Positions 1-7,341 of a DNA stretch of 64,000 bases are shown here, one piece after another; within the stretch, counting starts at the first letter, position 1; each line of letters starts with the position of its first letter. The stretch is taken from assembly GCA_046329585.1 (NCBI GenBank), contig JAXLUI010000001.1, positions 496,001 through 560,000 on the forward strand, in the 5' to 3' direction. The notes under the pieces were generated by a model. The model was not told where the DNA came from and did not search any database. It was given only the letters and a program-made list of their open reading frames with translations. This DNA comes from DLKC01 sp002478885 (lineage in GTDB: Bacteria; Bacteroidota; Bacteroidia; Chitinophagales; Chitinophagaceae). The position numbers and the translations under genes are program-made.

Positions 1-1
1 T

Positions 2-1891
2 TACTGGTTCCGGTTCACTTTACAAAACAATAGCGGCAAGAGCGGAAACTGGTTATTGAATTTTGACAACTGGGCTTATGTAAAACTATATTCCGGCGAT
101 TCCCTAACCACGCAAACACCAAAAATAAGCGGGCATTTAATCCCCTTTCTTCAAAAAGATTATGCCTCCGGAAACAGGAACCTCGTAAAGTTGTATTTGA
201 AAGCCGGGGAAACAGTCAACTGTTATGCAAGGCTGGAAACTTCCAACCGGTGGCAGGTTAAGCCCGCTGATTTGTCATTCAGAATGTATACAGATGCGCT
301 ATACCTCGCTGAACGGCATGACCAGGATAATACCATATCATGGTTTAATGGCTTTTTTATGGTTATCCTGCTATACAATCTTTTTATATTCCTGTCGACA
401 AAGGATAAGAATTATATACCTTATCTCCTGATGCTCTTGTTCAACTTCATTTTCAACTTCGAGAATTTTGGCTACAACTTTGAAGTGATGAAGCATTATC
501 CAGCCTATTTGAACTGGTATAGCTTTTTAGATATGCTTCTTTCGTTTATTTATGCATGTGCAATCTTATCGTTTGCGGCCCGTTTCCTGAAAGTGAAACA
601 GCACTTCCCTTTCTTTTATAAATTTTTCATGGTAACGCTGCTGGCCCTTTTTATTCTTGTAATCGTTTCCTTTATGGGCAATGAATACCTGGCTTACAGC
701 ATTGGCAACATGGTTGGTATTATTTCCATGCTATCGATACTTATTGTAGCGATCCGCAGTTTCTATATCAAACTGCCTTCCGCGGGCTATTTTTTGCTGG
801 CGCAAACCGCGTTTCTCACAGGCCTTATCATCTTTCTTTTAAAGTCGCTGAATATGGTACCCAACCATTTTCTTACCAACTACAGTTTACAAATTGGCTC
901 TGCAGTTGAAGAATTACTGTTTTCGTTTGCACTTGCCAACCGCATTAATGTATTGGAGAAAGACAACAAGGAAAAGCAATTGGAGCTCATTGACCAGTTG
1001 CACGAAAACCAGAACCTGCAAAAAGAACTCAATATAAAACTGGAACAGAAAGTGGTGGAACGCACGCAGGAACTTCAGCAGTCTTTACAAAACCTTAAAG
1101 CAACACAGGTTCAACTTATACACTCCGAGAAAATGGCAAGCCTGGGTGAACTCACGGCAGGTATTGCTCATGAAATTCAGAACCCCCTAAACTTTGTAAA
1201 TAATTTTTCCGATATAAATGCAGAATTGATTGATGAATTAAAACAAGAGTTGGCTGCAGGCAACCTTCAAGTGGCAACTGAAATCGCCGACGATATCAAA
1301 GAAAACGAAGCCAAGATTAACCATCATGGCAAACGTGCCGACGGTATTGTAAAGGGCATGTTACAACATTCCCGTTCGGGCACGGGCGACAAGGAGCCTA
1401 CTGATATTAATAAACTGGCCGACGAATATCTCCGTCTCTCCTATCATGGGCTTCGATCGAAGGACAAGGACTTCAATGCTGATATAAAAACTGCCTTTGA
1501 TGAAAGCACTGGCTTTATTAATGCAGTGCCGCAAGACATTGGAAGAGTATTACTGAATTTGTTTAATAATGCTTTTTATGCATTGAATGAAAAAGCAAAG
1601 CTGCAAATCACCGGTTACAAACCGCAGGTTATCGTTACAACAAAAAAAATTGACCCGGCCCAGGGCGCGGTGGCTAAGGTTGAAATAAGTGTTGCAGATA
1701 ATGGCAACGGCATCCCGGAAAAAATAAAAGAGAAAATATTTCAGCCGTTCTTTACCACCAAGCCAACCGGTTCAGGGACAGGGCTGGGATTGAGTCTGAG
1801 CTATGATATTATAAAAGCCCATGGCGGGCAGATAATCGTTGATAGTGCAGAGGGTGAAGGCACTACATTTATTATTGTGTTACCAGCTTAG
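2..1891 (+). CDS. 7TM-DISM sensor histidine kinase (5' end cut by window)
   Basis: Membrane sensor kinase that should autophosphorylate on His. The frame is open to the left edge (a TTG at 56 is not a convincing start), and its first residues, YWFRFTLQNNSG, match the end of a 7TMR-DISM extracellular domain. About seven hydrophobic segments follow (roughly 285-970), then a coiled coil, the H-box GIAHEIQNPLNFV (His codon 1169-1171), the N-box NLFNNAFYAL, and the G-boxes DNGNGIP and GTGLGLSLS of a HATPase_c domain. There is no receiver domain and no adjacent response regulator. The transmitter is nearly identical to those of the kinases at 7342, 10569 and 18267, so these are paralogues. The ligand is unknown. 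Confidence 0.9.
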   Translation, partial: YWFRFTLQNNSGKSGNWLLNFDNWAYVKLYSGDSLTTQTPKISGHLIPFLQKDYASGNRNLVKLYLKAGETVNCYARLETSNRWQVKPADLSFRMYTDALYLAERHDQDNTISWFNGFFMVILLYNLFIFLSTKDKNYIPYLLMLLFNFIFNFENFGYNFEVMKHYPAYLNWYSFLDMLLSFIYACAILSFAARFLKVKQHFPFFYKFFMVTLLALFILVIVSFMGNEYLAYSIGNMVGIISMLSILIVAIRSFYIKLPSAGYFLLAQTAFLTGLIIFLLKSLNMVPNHFLTNYSLQIGSAVEELLFSFALANRINVLEKDNKEKQLELIDQLHENQNLQKELNIKLEQKVVERTQELQQSLQNLKATQVQLIHSEKMASLGELTAGIAHEIQNPLNFVNNFSDINAELIDELKQELAAGNLQVATEIADDIKENEAKINHHGKRADGIVKGMLQHSRSGTGDKEPTDINKLADEYLRLSYHGLRSKDKDFNADIKTAFDESTGFINAVPQDIGRVLLNLFNNAFYALNEKAKLQITGYKPQVIVTTKKIDPAQGAVAKVEISVADNGNGIPEKIKEKIFQPFFTTKPTGSGTGLGLSLSYDIIKAHGGQIIVDSAEGEGTTFIIVLPA

Positions 1892-1934
1892 GAATATGCA
1901 TTAAGCTTTTGTTGCGTCGCACTCCTGTACTGCA
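1891..1934 (-). repeat. Interspersed TGCGACGCAA repeat, copy 1
   Basis: The core TTGCGTCGCA is at 1912-1921, directly after the kinase stop codon. Read on the minus strand it has GTACAGG before the core and AAGCTTAATGCATATTC after it, a tail shared with the copy near 26190. Confidence 0.7.
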
Positions 1935-2019
1935 GCTATCAACGGGGCAGTGGATATTCATCTTTTAACTAACTTACCAGCAAAACAACCATCACATTCA
2001 CGAATATTTTTGTACATAG

Positions 2020-2694
2020 ATGATAACAGACCGTGTTCGTAGCAACTATCAGCCTGCATTTTTTTTAGCCTGCCTTTACGCATTGCTGTTATCAGGATGC
2101 GCAAGCTCTGCCTACTTCAATACACCTAACGATGTACATAAAATCATGGGTACCGTTTATATGGCCGATGGTAGTGTAAAAAAGGGGCTGGTCACCGTTT
2201 CACTTGAAGTCCGGCAGCTCAGTGATAACGATATCAGTATCATTCCAGAAGGTTCGGCAACAGCTGAGAAGCTGGACTTTAAGCAAATCAAATATTACAG
2301 CATTGGCGGTGATGTTTTTATTCCCAAGATCGTTGACCTGACCCTGAATAAAGATTATCATTACGTTTTTTTGAAGCGCCTCACCAAGGAAGAAGACAGG
2401 CTGCAGTTTTACGAACTGCCCCAGAGTTACAAAAGCAATGACGCGGGTGAGCAACGGTATTACTATTATTTTTCCCTGCCCTATTTTTCCCGATACGAGG
2501 TTGTTGATATCAACAGTGAAAAGGTTGTGCCAGGTTTCGAATTTAAGATGAGTGACTACGTGTCAGATTGCCCTGTCCTGGCAACGCAGATTAAAACAAA
2601 GACTCCTGGCTACTTCTACAGTTTTCTTGCCAGCAGGGCTGAGAAGCTACGGGTAATGAACAGCATCGTAAAAGAATATAACGAGTGCAGATAG
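2020..2694 (+). CDS. Hypothetical lipoprotein, 224 aa
   Basis: The N-terminus has a hydrophobic stretch ending in the lipobox LLSGC (Cys about residue 27), so the protein should be lipid-anchored in the envelope. The mature part has no cysteine or catalytic motif I recognise until near the C-terminus; it looks like a mixed beta-strand domain with charged segments. A TATTTTTG sequence at 2005-2012 resembles the Bacteroidota -7 element but would leave a very short leader. It is convergent with the lanthipeptide-like operon downstream, and nothing ties it to that operon. Function unknown. Confidence 0.7.
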   Translation: MITDRVRSNYQPAFFLACLYALLLSGCASSAYFNTPNDVHKIMGTVYMADGSVKKGLVTVSLEVRQLSDNDISIIPEGSATAEKLDFKQIKYYSIGGDVFIPKIVDLTLNKDYHYVFLKRLTKEEDRLQFYELPQSYKSNDAGEQRYYYYFSLPYFSRYEVVDINSEKVVPGFEFKMSDYVSDCPVLATQIKTKTPGYFYSFLASRAEKLRVMNSIVKEYNECR

Positions 2695-2832
2695 TGCAAC
2701 TACCATACTGCAGTTAACTATGCAATCTTAATAAACATTCTTTTCATTGCCGAATAGTGGACCGGGCGTAAAAGTGAGTGACACAACGATGCCGGAGAAC
2801 GGTAAGAAGGCGGTTACAAAAAATACCAGCGC

Positions 2833-5196
2833 TTATACTTCGAAGAGTGGCATTTTAGCGAGTGCCGGAGTGTCCAGTTCGGCAAACAATACTGCCACAC
2901 CTACCTCTCCTTTGTAAAGACTGTTGTTGCGCAACACCGGAGAACCAATTTGCTGCATGATCATTTTTTTCAAGTGATCAGCCTTTGCGAGCCAGCTTTT
3001 TTGTTGCGTTGCATTGTACATATTGAGCATTGCATAGGCATTGCCACTTATGCCGCAGCAAAGATTGGCGTTTCGGCTGTTGGCATTTTTATAAGAATGG
3101 TTTGCACATTTTTCTGCGATAGCCAGGTATTTTTCCTGGCCCGTGTATTTAAAAAGTTGGGTCCACAAGAAAACATACCCGGACGTTCCATTGCACCACC
3201 CGTACCGGGGTCGATGCTGTTGTGTTGAAACAGGCCAGTACAGCGCCTGTTCCTCCTGTTTTGCACAAAGCAGCAGTTGATCGACCCTGTCGAAAAACGG
3301 CATGGGCAGCGGCCGACCGGATGCACTGCACCACAATAGTGTTGCGTAGAGCAACCCTGCCCAGCCATGTGCTATTCCATAATACTTTAATTGATTTGAC
3401 TCATGAATCGGTGGATGCATCCCGGCCTGCTGCCAAATTTCCTCCAGGATTTTGGTGGTAAAAGCTTTTATATGAGCAAGCTCTTTAAAATTATGATCCC
3501 TTAATTGAGCGACCATGACGGATGAACCAACCAGCAAACCCGCTTTTCCTAAAGTGAGATCTATTTTGTCACAGTCTGTCTTTGCATAGACCATGTATTG
3601 TTCCAAAGAATGGCGGGTATTGTAAGTATCGTCATTGCAGGCGTTAATAAGGGTCTGCACAAGCCATGCTCCGGTGGGACTATGATAGATCGATCTTTTG
3701 CCCACGGTTTCTTCATCGATATCTATTTCTTTTGAAAAGAATGCGTCGTTTTTTTTATGAACAAAATCAGTTGCATGGCTTGCCCAAACGCCGGCAAGCT
3801 GCAGTAGTTCTGGTTCCTGTTCAAGGCATGCCATACGATAATACATATATGCCAGGCCCGCCGCGCCATAGTTTACAGAACAGGAAGGCGCGACGGAAAG
3901 GCCGTTTCCAAGCCATGCAGAATGCCATGAAAATTTGTTTCGAACGAATGCCGCAAAAGATGCCGTTGAGGGATTAGCAGGTGCTGAGAAATAGCTTACA
4001 GAGGTAAGGATATCGCTACAGGCCTCGTCGATGGCATTAGCAAATTGACCTAGATTCTCAAACCTTGCGGAAGGATCTTTTGCAAGAGCGACCGCAAATA
4101 CTGCATTCAGTTTGTGCGGGAGACAAAGATCAAACGATTCGAACGGCAACGGTGCTTCAGAAAGTATTTGCTGAAACACCTTCTTTTTTTCAATAGAAAA
4201 ATCGACATAATAATGACCAGTGAGCAGGTAATAAAGCAATGCAGCGATCGCATATTGCTCAGCTTTTTCTGTAACGGGCGGCCGCTGTTTTCCAGAAACG
4301 ATTGCTGTTGCATATTCAGGTTCATAAAAGAATACCACGCCCGGCCTTGAACCCGGCCTGGCGGTGTTTCCTGTGACGGACAGTGCGAAGTCAATGATAC
4401 TGACCCTCCCTCCGGGCGATACCAGGATATTCCTCAAATTGACATCACCATGCAGTACACCCAGTGAATGAATATGCTGGTAGGCCGTGAGTATATTTTT
4501 ACAAAGAGAGATTTGTTTAAGTACATTTTCTTTGATGTTATAATTCCGAAACTGATCCGCATACTTGTCAGCTGTTTTGCCTTCGAACCATTCCGTTATA
4601 AAATACATTTGAGATTCGGTTTCACCTTTATCTACCAGCCTGGGGTTGAAACAACCATCGAGTTTTTCCAATATCCGGGTCTCTGTTTCGAATAAGCGCC
4701 TGTTATCTGCCTCACCGACCGTGAGCAGTTTTAGCGCATAGATGAGGCCATTTTTATCTTCAGCCATGAACACCTGGGTATCATCGAGCGATTGCCATTT
4801 TTGTTTCAGGGTATATCCAAGAAACGTATCGCCTGTTTTAAAATATTGCGCTACCTTGTTTGAAGCCGGCACATCCGGCTCTATCCGAACGAGATAACCA
4901 AGTTGCTCTAGTGAGACAAGCAGGCCGAAAACTTCATCGGCTATCCGCTGAGGATCTTTATTAACAGCATTTGCAAATTTCACAATTGCTTCTTCCCATG
5001 AATGCGGCGTTCTGAATGTTTCGAGGAAATCTGCAGCTGTTCTGTTGATGAGTTTGCTGGTAGTCCTAGAGTCGGGCATGGAAAGCACCACGTCTGAATC
5101 ATCATATTCAAATCTTCTTTTGTCGAAATCGCTTATCCCAGCAACTTCAAACAACTGCACTCCCAATGCAAGTTTATATAGTTCGTATTTAGGCAT
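2833..5196 (-). CDS. LanKC-like synthetase: PqqD-like recognition domain, Ser/Thr kinase and LanC cyclase
   Basis: Probable lanthipeptide-type modification enzyme of 787 aa, starting at the ATG just after an in-frame TTG. Residues about 30-105 read like a PqqD/RRE fold (INRTAADFLETF...VSLEQLGYLV), which in RiPP enzymes binds leader peptides. Residues about 125-395 are a protein kinase with ATP lysine (YALKLL, K157), catalytic loop LHGDVNLRNIL (250-260) and IDFA in place of DFG. Residues about 430-780 are LanC-like, with HGWAGL (611), WCNG (C669) and CCGISG (C714, C715). C669/C714/C715 would give a three-Cys zinc site like that of ProcM. The N-terminal lyase domain of classical LanKC is missing; the upstream neighbour may supply it. 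It is the last gene of the operon, 19 bp after the lyase gene. Confidence 0.78.
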   Translation of the reverse strand: MPKYELYKLALGVQLFEVAGISDFDKRRFEYDDSDVVLSMPDSRTTSKLINRTAADFLETFRTPHSWEEAIVKFANAVNKDPQRIADEVFGLLVSLEQLGYLVRIEPDVPASNKVAQYFKTGDTFLGYTLKQKWQSLDDTQVFMAEDKNGLIYALKLLTVGEADNRRLFETETRILEKLDGCFNPRLVDKGETESQMYFITEWFEGKTADKYADQFRNYNIKENVLKQISLCKNILTAYQHIHSLGVLHGDVNLRNILVSPGGRVSIIDFALSVTGNTARPGSRPGVVFFYEPEYATAIVSGKQRPPVTEKAEQYAIAALLYYLLTGHYYVDFSIEKKKVFQQILSEAPLPFESFDLCLPHKLNAVFAVALAKDPSARFENLGQFANAIDEACSDILTSVSYFSAPANPSTASFAAFVRNKFSWHSAWLGNGLSVAPSCSVNYGAAGLAYMYYRMACLEQEPELLQLAGVWASHATDFVHKKNDAFFSKEIDIDEETVGKRSIYHSPTGAWLVQTLINACNDDTYNTRHSLEQYMVYAKTDCDKIDLTLGKAGLLVGSSVMVAQLRDHNFKELAHIKAFTTKILEEIWQQAGMHPPIHESNQLKYYGIAHGWAGLLYATLLWCSASGRPLPMPFFDRVDQLLLCAKQEEQALYWPVSTQQHRPRYGWCNGTSGYVFLWTQLFKYTGQEKYLAIAEKCANHSYKNANSRNANLCCGISGNAYAMLNMYNATQQKSWLAKADHLKKMIMQQIGSPVLRNNSLYKGEVGVAVLFAELDTPALAKMPLFEV

Positions 5197-5215
5197 CAAT
5201 TATTTGATGATGGCT

Positions 5216-6388
5216 TTAAAATTTCTCTTGTAAATCAGGGCCGCCTTCATTATCAATGTAAGACCAGTTACTGATATCGACATTTGCTATAAAAAGGCGC
5301 ACTTTAATGTATTCAAGCAGTAAGTCAATTTCCAGGTTTTCCATTTTGGCCTGGAGTATTATCGAGGCCAGCATATCGGTTATCCATGTCCTCCAGCTAT
5401 AACCCTGTTTACGTGAGGCTTGAAAATCGATACCGAAAGATATCAAACCATTTTTGTCAAATTGCGTGGTAAAAGGAACCCCGTGGGCGGGAGTGTTCGC
5501 ACAAAGCGCCTCCAATTCGTTCGCAGCAAGCAACAAGTCGTCCCGGTTTTCAAAATAGGCGACCATTTTATCTGGCCGTAGCAATCCGTTCATTGTTTGA
5601 CCGATCTTAAAACTGCCGGCGCCTGAACGGGTGAGTACAGGAACAGCAATATTAAAGAGCGAAGCCGTAGCTTCAGGCATCGGGCTAAGATATAGTTTGT
5701 ATGTGTTGACGGTTTCCCCATACTTCTGTTGTGGAATGCTTTTATTTCGCGACCAACTGAACCAGTATCTTCTTTCTCTATTTAGCGTCCAGTTGTCTGA
5801 AAGTGTATTGTTCTCCGGGAAGTGGGTAAACAGAAAATCTGATACGGCACTGACAGAGGAAAGATATTTCTCATGGCTTTTGTCCATGGGAATCACATTA
5901 AAGGTGTATAGTTTGTTCCCTAGTGATTTTACCGTTTCATTTTTTAAGTGGAAGCAATACCGGATTGCGTTTGCGGACAAAAGCGACAACTTGCCAGGAG
6001 AAGATTGCCTTTCCAGCCATTCGCTACCAAAGATCAGTGGTGCCGCTTTGCTGCCGGAAATATAAGTTTCCTGGTATTGCAATGCAAGAATATCGTTTAA
6101 AACCAGTTCCGCGACAAGGTTTTCGTATTTTCCGTAGGGTTGAGACAACACGAAATTGGGCAGGTGAAAATAATCTTTACAATGAAGAAAAATAAGCGCA
6201 GACTCCCTTCCTGCTATTATTTGTGTGGTTGAACCCGGGCTCAAAGAAATGAATAATCCATAAATATCACCTACGTCCGCAACCGTTAAAAGCATGGTGC
6301 GGTCGTTGTCGGTTAACTGATTCCATTCAGTTAATTGAAATGATTCTGTGGTACGAAATCTCCTGTTAAGAAATCCGGTCTCAATCAT
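5216..6388 (-). CDS. Stand-alone HopA1/LanY-like lyase
   Basis: A 390-aa soluble protein with no signal peptide. The second half (about 228-325) follows the pattern I recall for HopA1-family proteins, which act as phospho-Ser/Thr lyases in class V lanthipeptide and thioamitide clusters. The pattern is NTYKLYLSP, an alternating hydrophobic stretch, SFKIGQ (258-264), LLRPDKMVAYF (269-279), then HGVPFTTQFD (302-311) and ISFGIDF. The role inferred is elimination of phosphate from phosphothreonine made by the kinase domain of the next gene, giving dehydrobutyrine. It lies 32 bp after the precursor gene and 19 bp before the kinase/cyclase gene. The assignment rests on motif resemblance and context; the first 220 residues match nothing I know. 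Confidence 0.6.
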   Translation of the reverse strand: MIETGFLNRRFRTTESFQLTEWNQLTDNDRTMLLTVADVGDIYGLFISLSPGSTTQIIAGRESALIFLHCKDYFHLPNFVLSQPYGKYENLVAELVLNDILALQYQETYISGSKAAPLIFGSEWLERQSSPGKLSLLSANAIRYCFHLKNETVKSLGNKLYTFNVIPMDKSHEKYLSSVSAVSDFLFTHFPENNTLSDNWTLNRERRYWFSWSRNKSIPQQKYGETVNTYKLYLSPMPEATASLFNIAVPVLTRSGAGSFKIGQTMNGLLRPDKMVAYFENRDDLLLAANELEALCANTPAHGVPFTTQFDKNGLISFGIDFQASRKQGYSWRTWITDMLASIILQAKMENLEIDLLLEYIKVRLFIANVDISNWSYIDNEGGPDLQEKF

Positions 6389-6420
6389 GAGTCAGGGATA
6401 TTGCGAATTATGTTGGAGCG

Positions 6421-7047
6421 TTACGATGCAGTACTGGATTTTGCCAACTGCCTGACCCCATGCTTTAACTTTTGGAGCCTTTCATCATAAGAAAGGCGGG
6501 TCTTTTTATTTAAAAGTTCGCTACTGGTGTTTTTCCAGGAATCGCCTTCATCATTGGTCCATTTGCAGGTTATATCATCATCGTTGGTTCGCTCGCAGGT
6601 ACTATCATCATCACCGTTGGTTCGCTTGCAGGTGATATCATCATCATTAGTTCGCTTGCAGGTAATATCATCATCATTGGTTCGCTTGCAGGTGATATCA
6701 TCATCATTGGTTCGCTTGCAGGTTATATCATCATCATTAGTCCGTTTGCAGGAACAGTCGTCATTGGTTCGCCTGCAGGTACTGTCATTGTCATCATTGG
6801 TTCTTTTGCACGTTACATCGTCGTCATTGGTACGCTTGCAAGTTGTATCATCGTTATTATCGTCATTGTTATTGGTACCCTGGCATTCAAAAAATTTATT
6901 CGTTGCCTTGCAACTTGCGCCGGCACATTTCAAGTATTCCTGTTCGGCATCCCAGCCAGCATTGCCAGCACTTATAACCAGATCAATTGATGAACGCTTT
7001 CGGGGGCGAAGAGTGACCATCAGGTCTTTTGAAATAAAATTAGTCAT
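6421..7047 (-). CDS. Repetitive Cys/Thr precursor peptide (putative lanthipeptide substrate)
   Basis: A 208-aa protein and first gene of the operon; the ATG at 7047 is preferred over an adjacent GTG. Numbering here counts that GTG as residue 1. Residues 1-40 form a leader-like segment with a basic patch (RPRKR) and EQEYLKCAG. Residues 47-166 hold twelve CxxTN motifs; from 71 to 170 they run as ten tandem units, mostly CKRTNDDDIT, with variants CRRTN, CERTN and CKWTN. There are 14 cysteines, all between 42 and 162. A Cys-free basic tail (about 171-209) follows, which is unusual because lanthipeptide cores normally end the precursor. Each unit has one Cys and one or two Thr, suiting methyllanthionine formation by the next two gene products. 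No secretion signal or double-Gly site is evident. Confidence 0.7.
   Translation of the reverse strand: MTNFISKDLMVTLRPRKRSSIDLVISAGNAGWDAEQEYLKCAGASCKATNKFFECQGTNNNDDNNDDTTCKRTNDDDVTCKRTNDDNDSTCRRTNDDCSCKRTNDDDITCKRTNDDDITCKRTNDDDITCKRTNDDDITCKRTNGDDDSTCERTNDDDITCKWTNDEGDSWKNTSSELLNKKTRLSYDERLQKLKHGVRQLAKSSTAS
6541..6840 (-). repeat. Tandem 30-nt coding repeats in the precursor gene
   Basis: Ten units of mostly 30 nt (two of 33, one of 27), each encoding a CxxTN(D)n decapeptide-like block. The four central units (6631-6750) encode identical decapeptides; they differ only at third codon positions of Lys, Arg, Thr and Ile, and every difference is synonymous. This points to selection on the peptide rather than very recent copying. 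Confidence 0.9.
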
Positions 7048-7064
7048 CACTGTATTTTAATGTT

Positions 7065-7072
7065 GAAAGATA
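7065..7072 (-). promoter_or_regulatory. Possible -7 element of the precursor operon
   Basis: On the minus strand this reads TATCTTTC, close to the Bacteroidota TAnnTTTG element, about 18 nt before the start codon. No clear TTTG lies 19-20 bp upstream, so the call is weak. Confidence 0.25.
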
Positions 7073-7112
7073 AAATATTCACTTTATAATGCTGATTTAA
7101 ATGCACAAATAT

Positions 7113-7169
7113 TTACAGTAGTGTTATGTAATTACATTAATGTTATGTATTTACATTAGTGTTATGGTT
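7113..7169. promoter_or_regulatory. Three tandem 19-bp repeats, candidate operator
   Basis: Three head-to-tail copies at 7113-7131, 7132-7150 and 7151-7169, with consensus TTACAtTArTGTTATGkww. The middle copy contains the perfect palindrome ACATTAATGT. They sit 66-122 bp upstream of the precursor start and about 170 bp upstream of the divergent kinase gene, where a regulator could act on either. The even spacing and palindromic heart suggest a binding array. Confidence 0.6.
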
Positions 7170-7341
7170 GTTAGACAAGCGGTGAAATTTTCATATGGAA
7201 TTAAAATATCTAACTGTGTTTGTACGGGCAAGTAAGTTCACAAACTGACTTCGTTTTAAAGATATATTATTTTTATCACCGGCAGTTACTAATTTAGTCG
7301 AATATTTTATTTGAATCCAGGTTGCCCCCATCGCGTATATA

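Noticed and set aside
2833..5196. LanM (class II) or class IV synthetase
   Set aside because: The N-terminus is PqqD-like plus a Ser/Thr kinase, with no LanM dehydratase motifs, and the class III/IV N-terminal lyase domain is missing.
6541..6900. CRISPR array from the 30-nt repeats
   Set aside because: Repeats are adjacent with no unique spacers and lie in one open reading frame with synonymous variation; no cas genes are nearby.
6421..7047. Graspetide (omega-ester) precursor, because of Thr plus Asp repeats
   Set aside because: There is no ATP-grasp ligase; the neighbours are a kinase, lyase-like and LanC proteins, which suits thioether formation.
6527..7060. Long plus-strand ORF over the precursor gene
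   Set aside because: It is the antisense frame of the repeat tract, rich in Ser/Leu/Val from codon reversal, with no start signal or motif.
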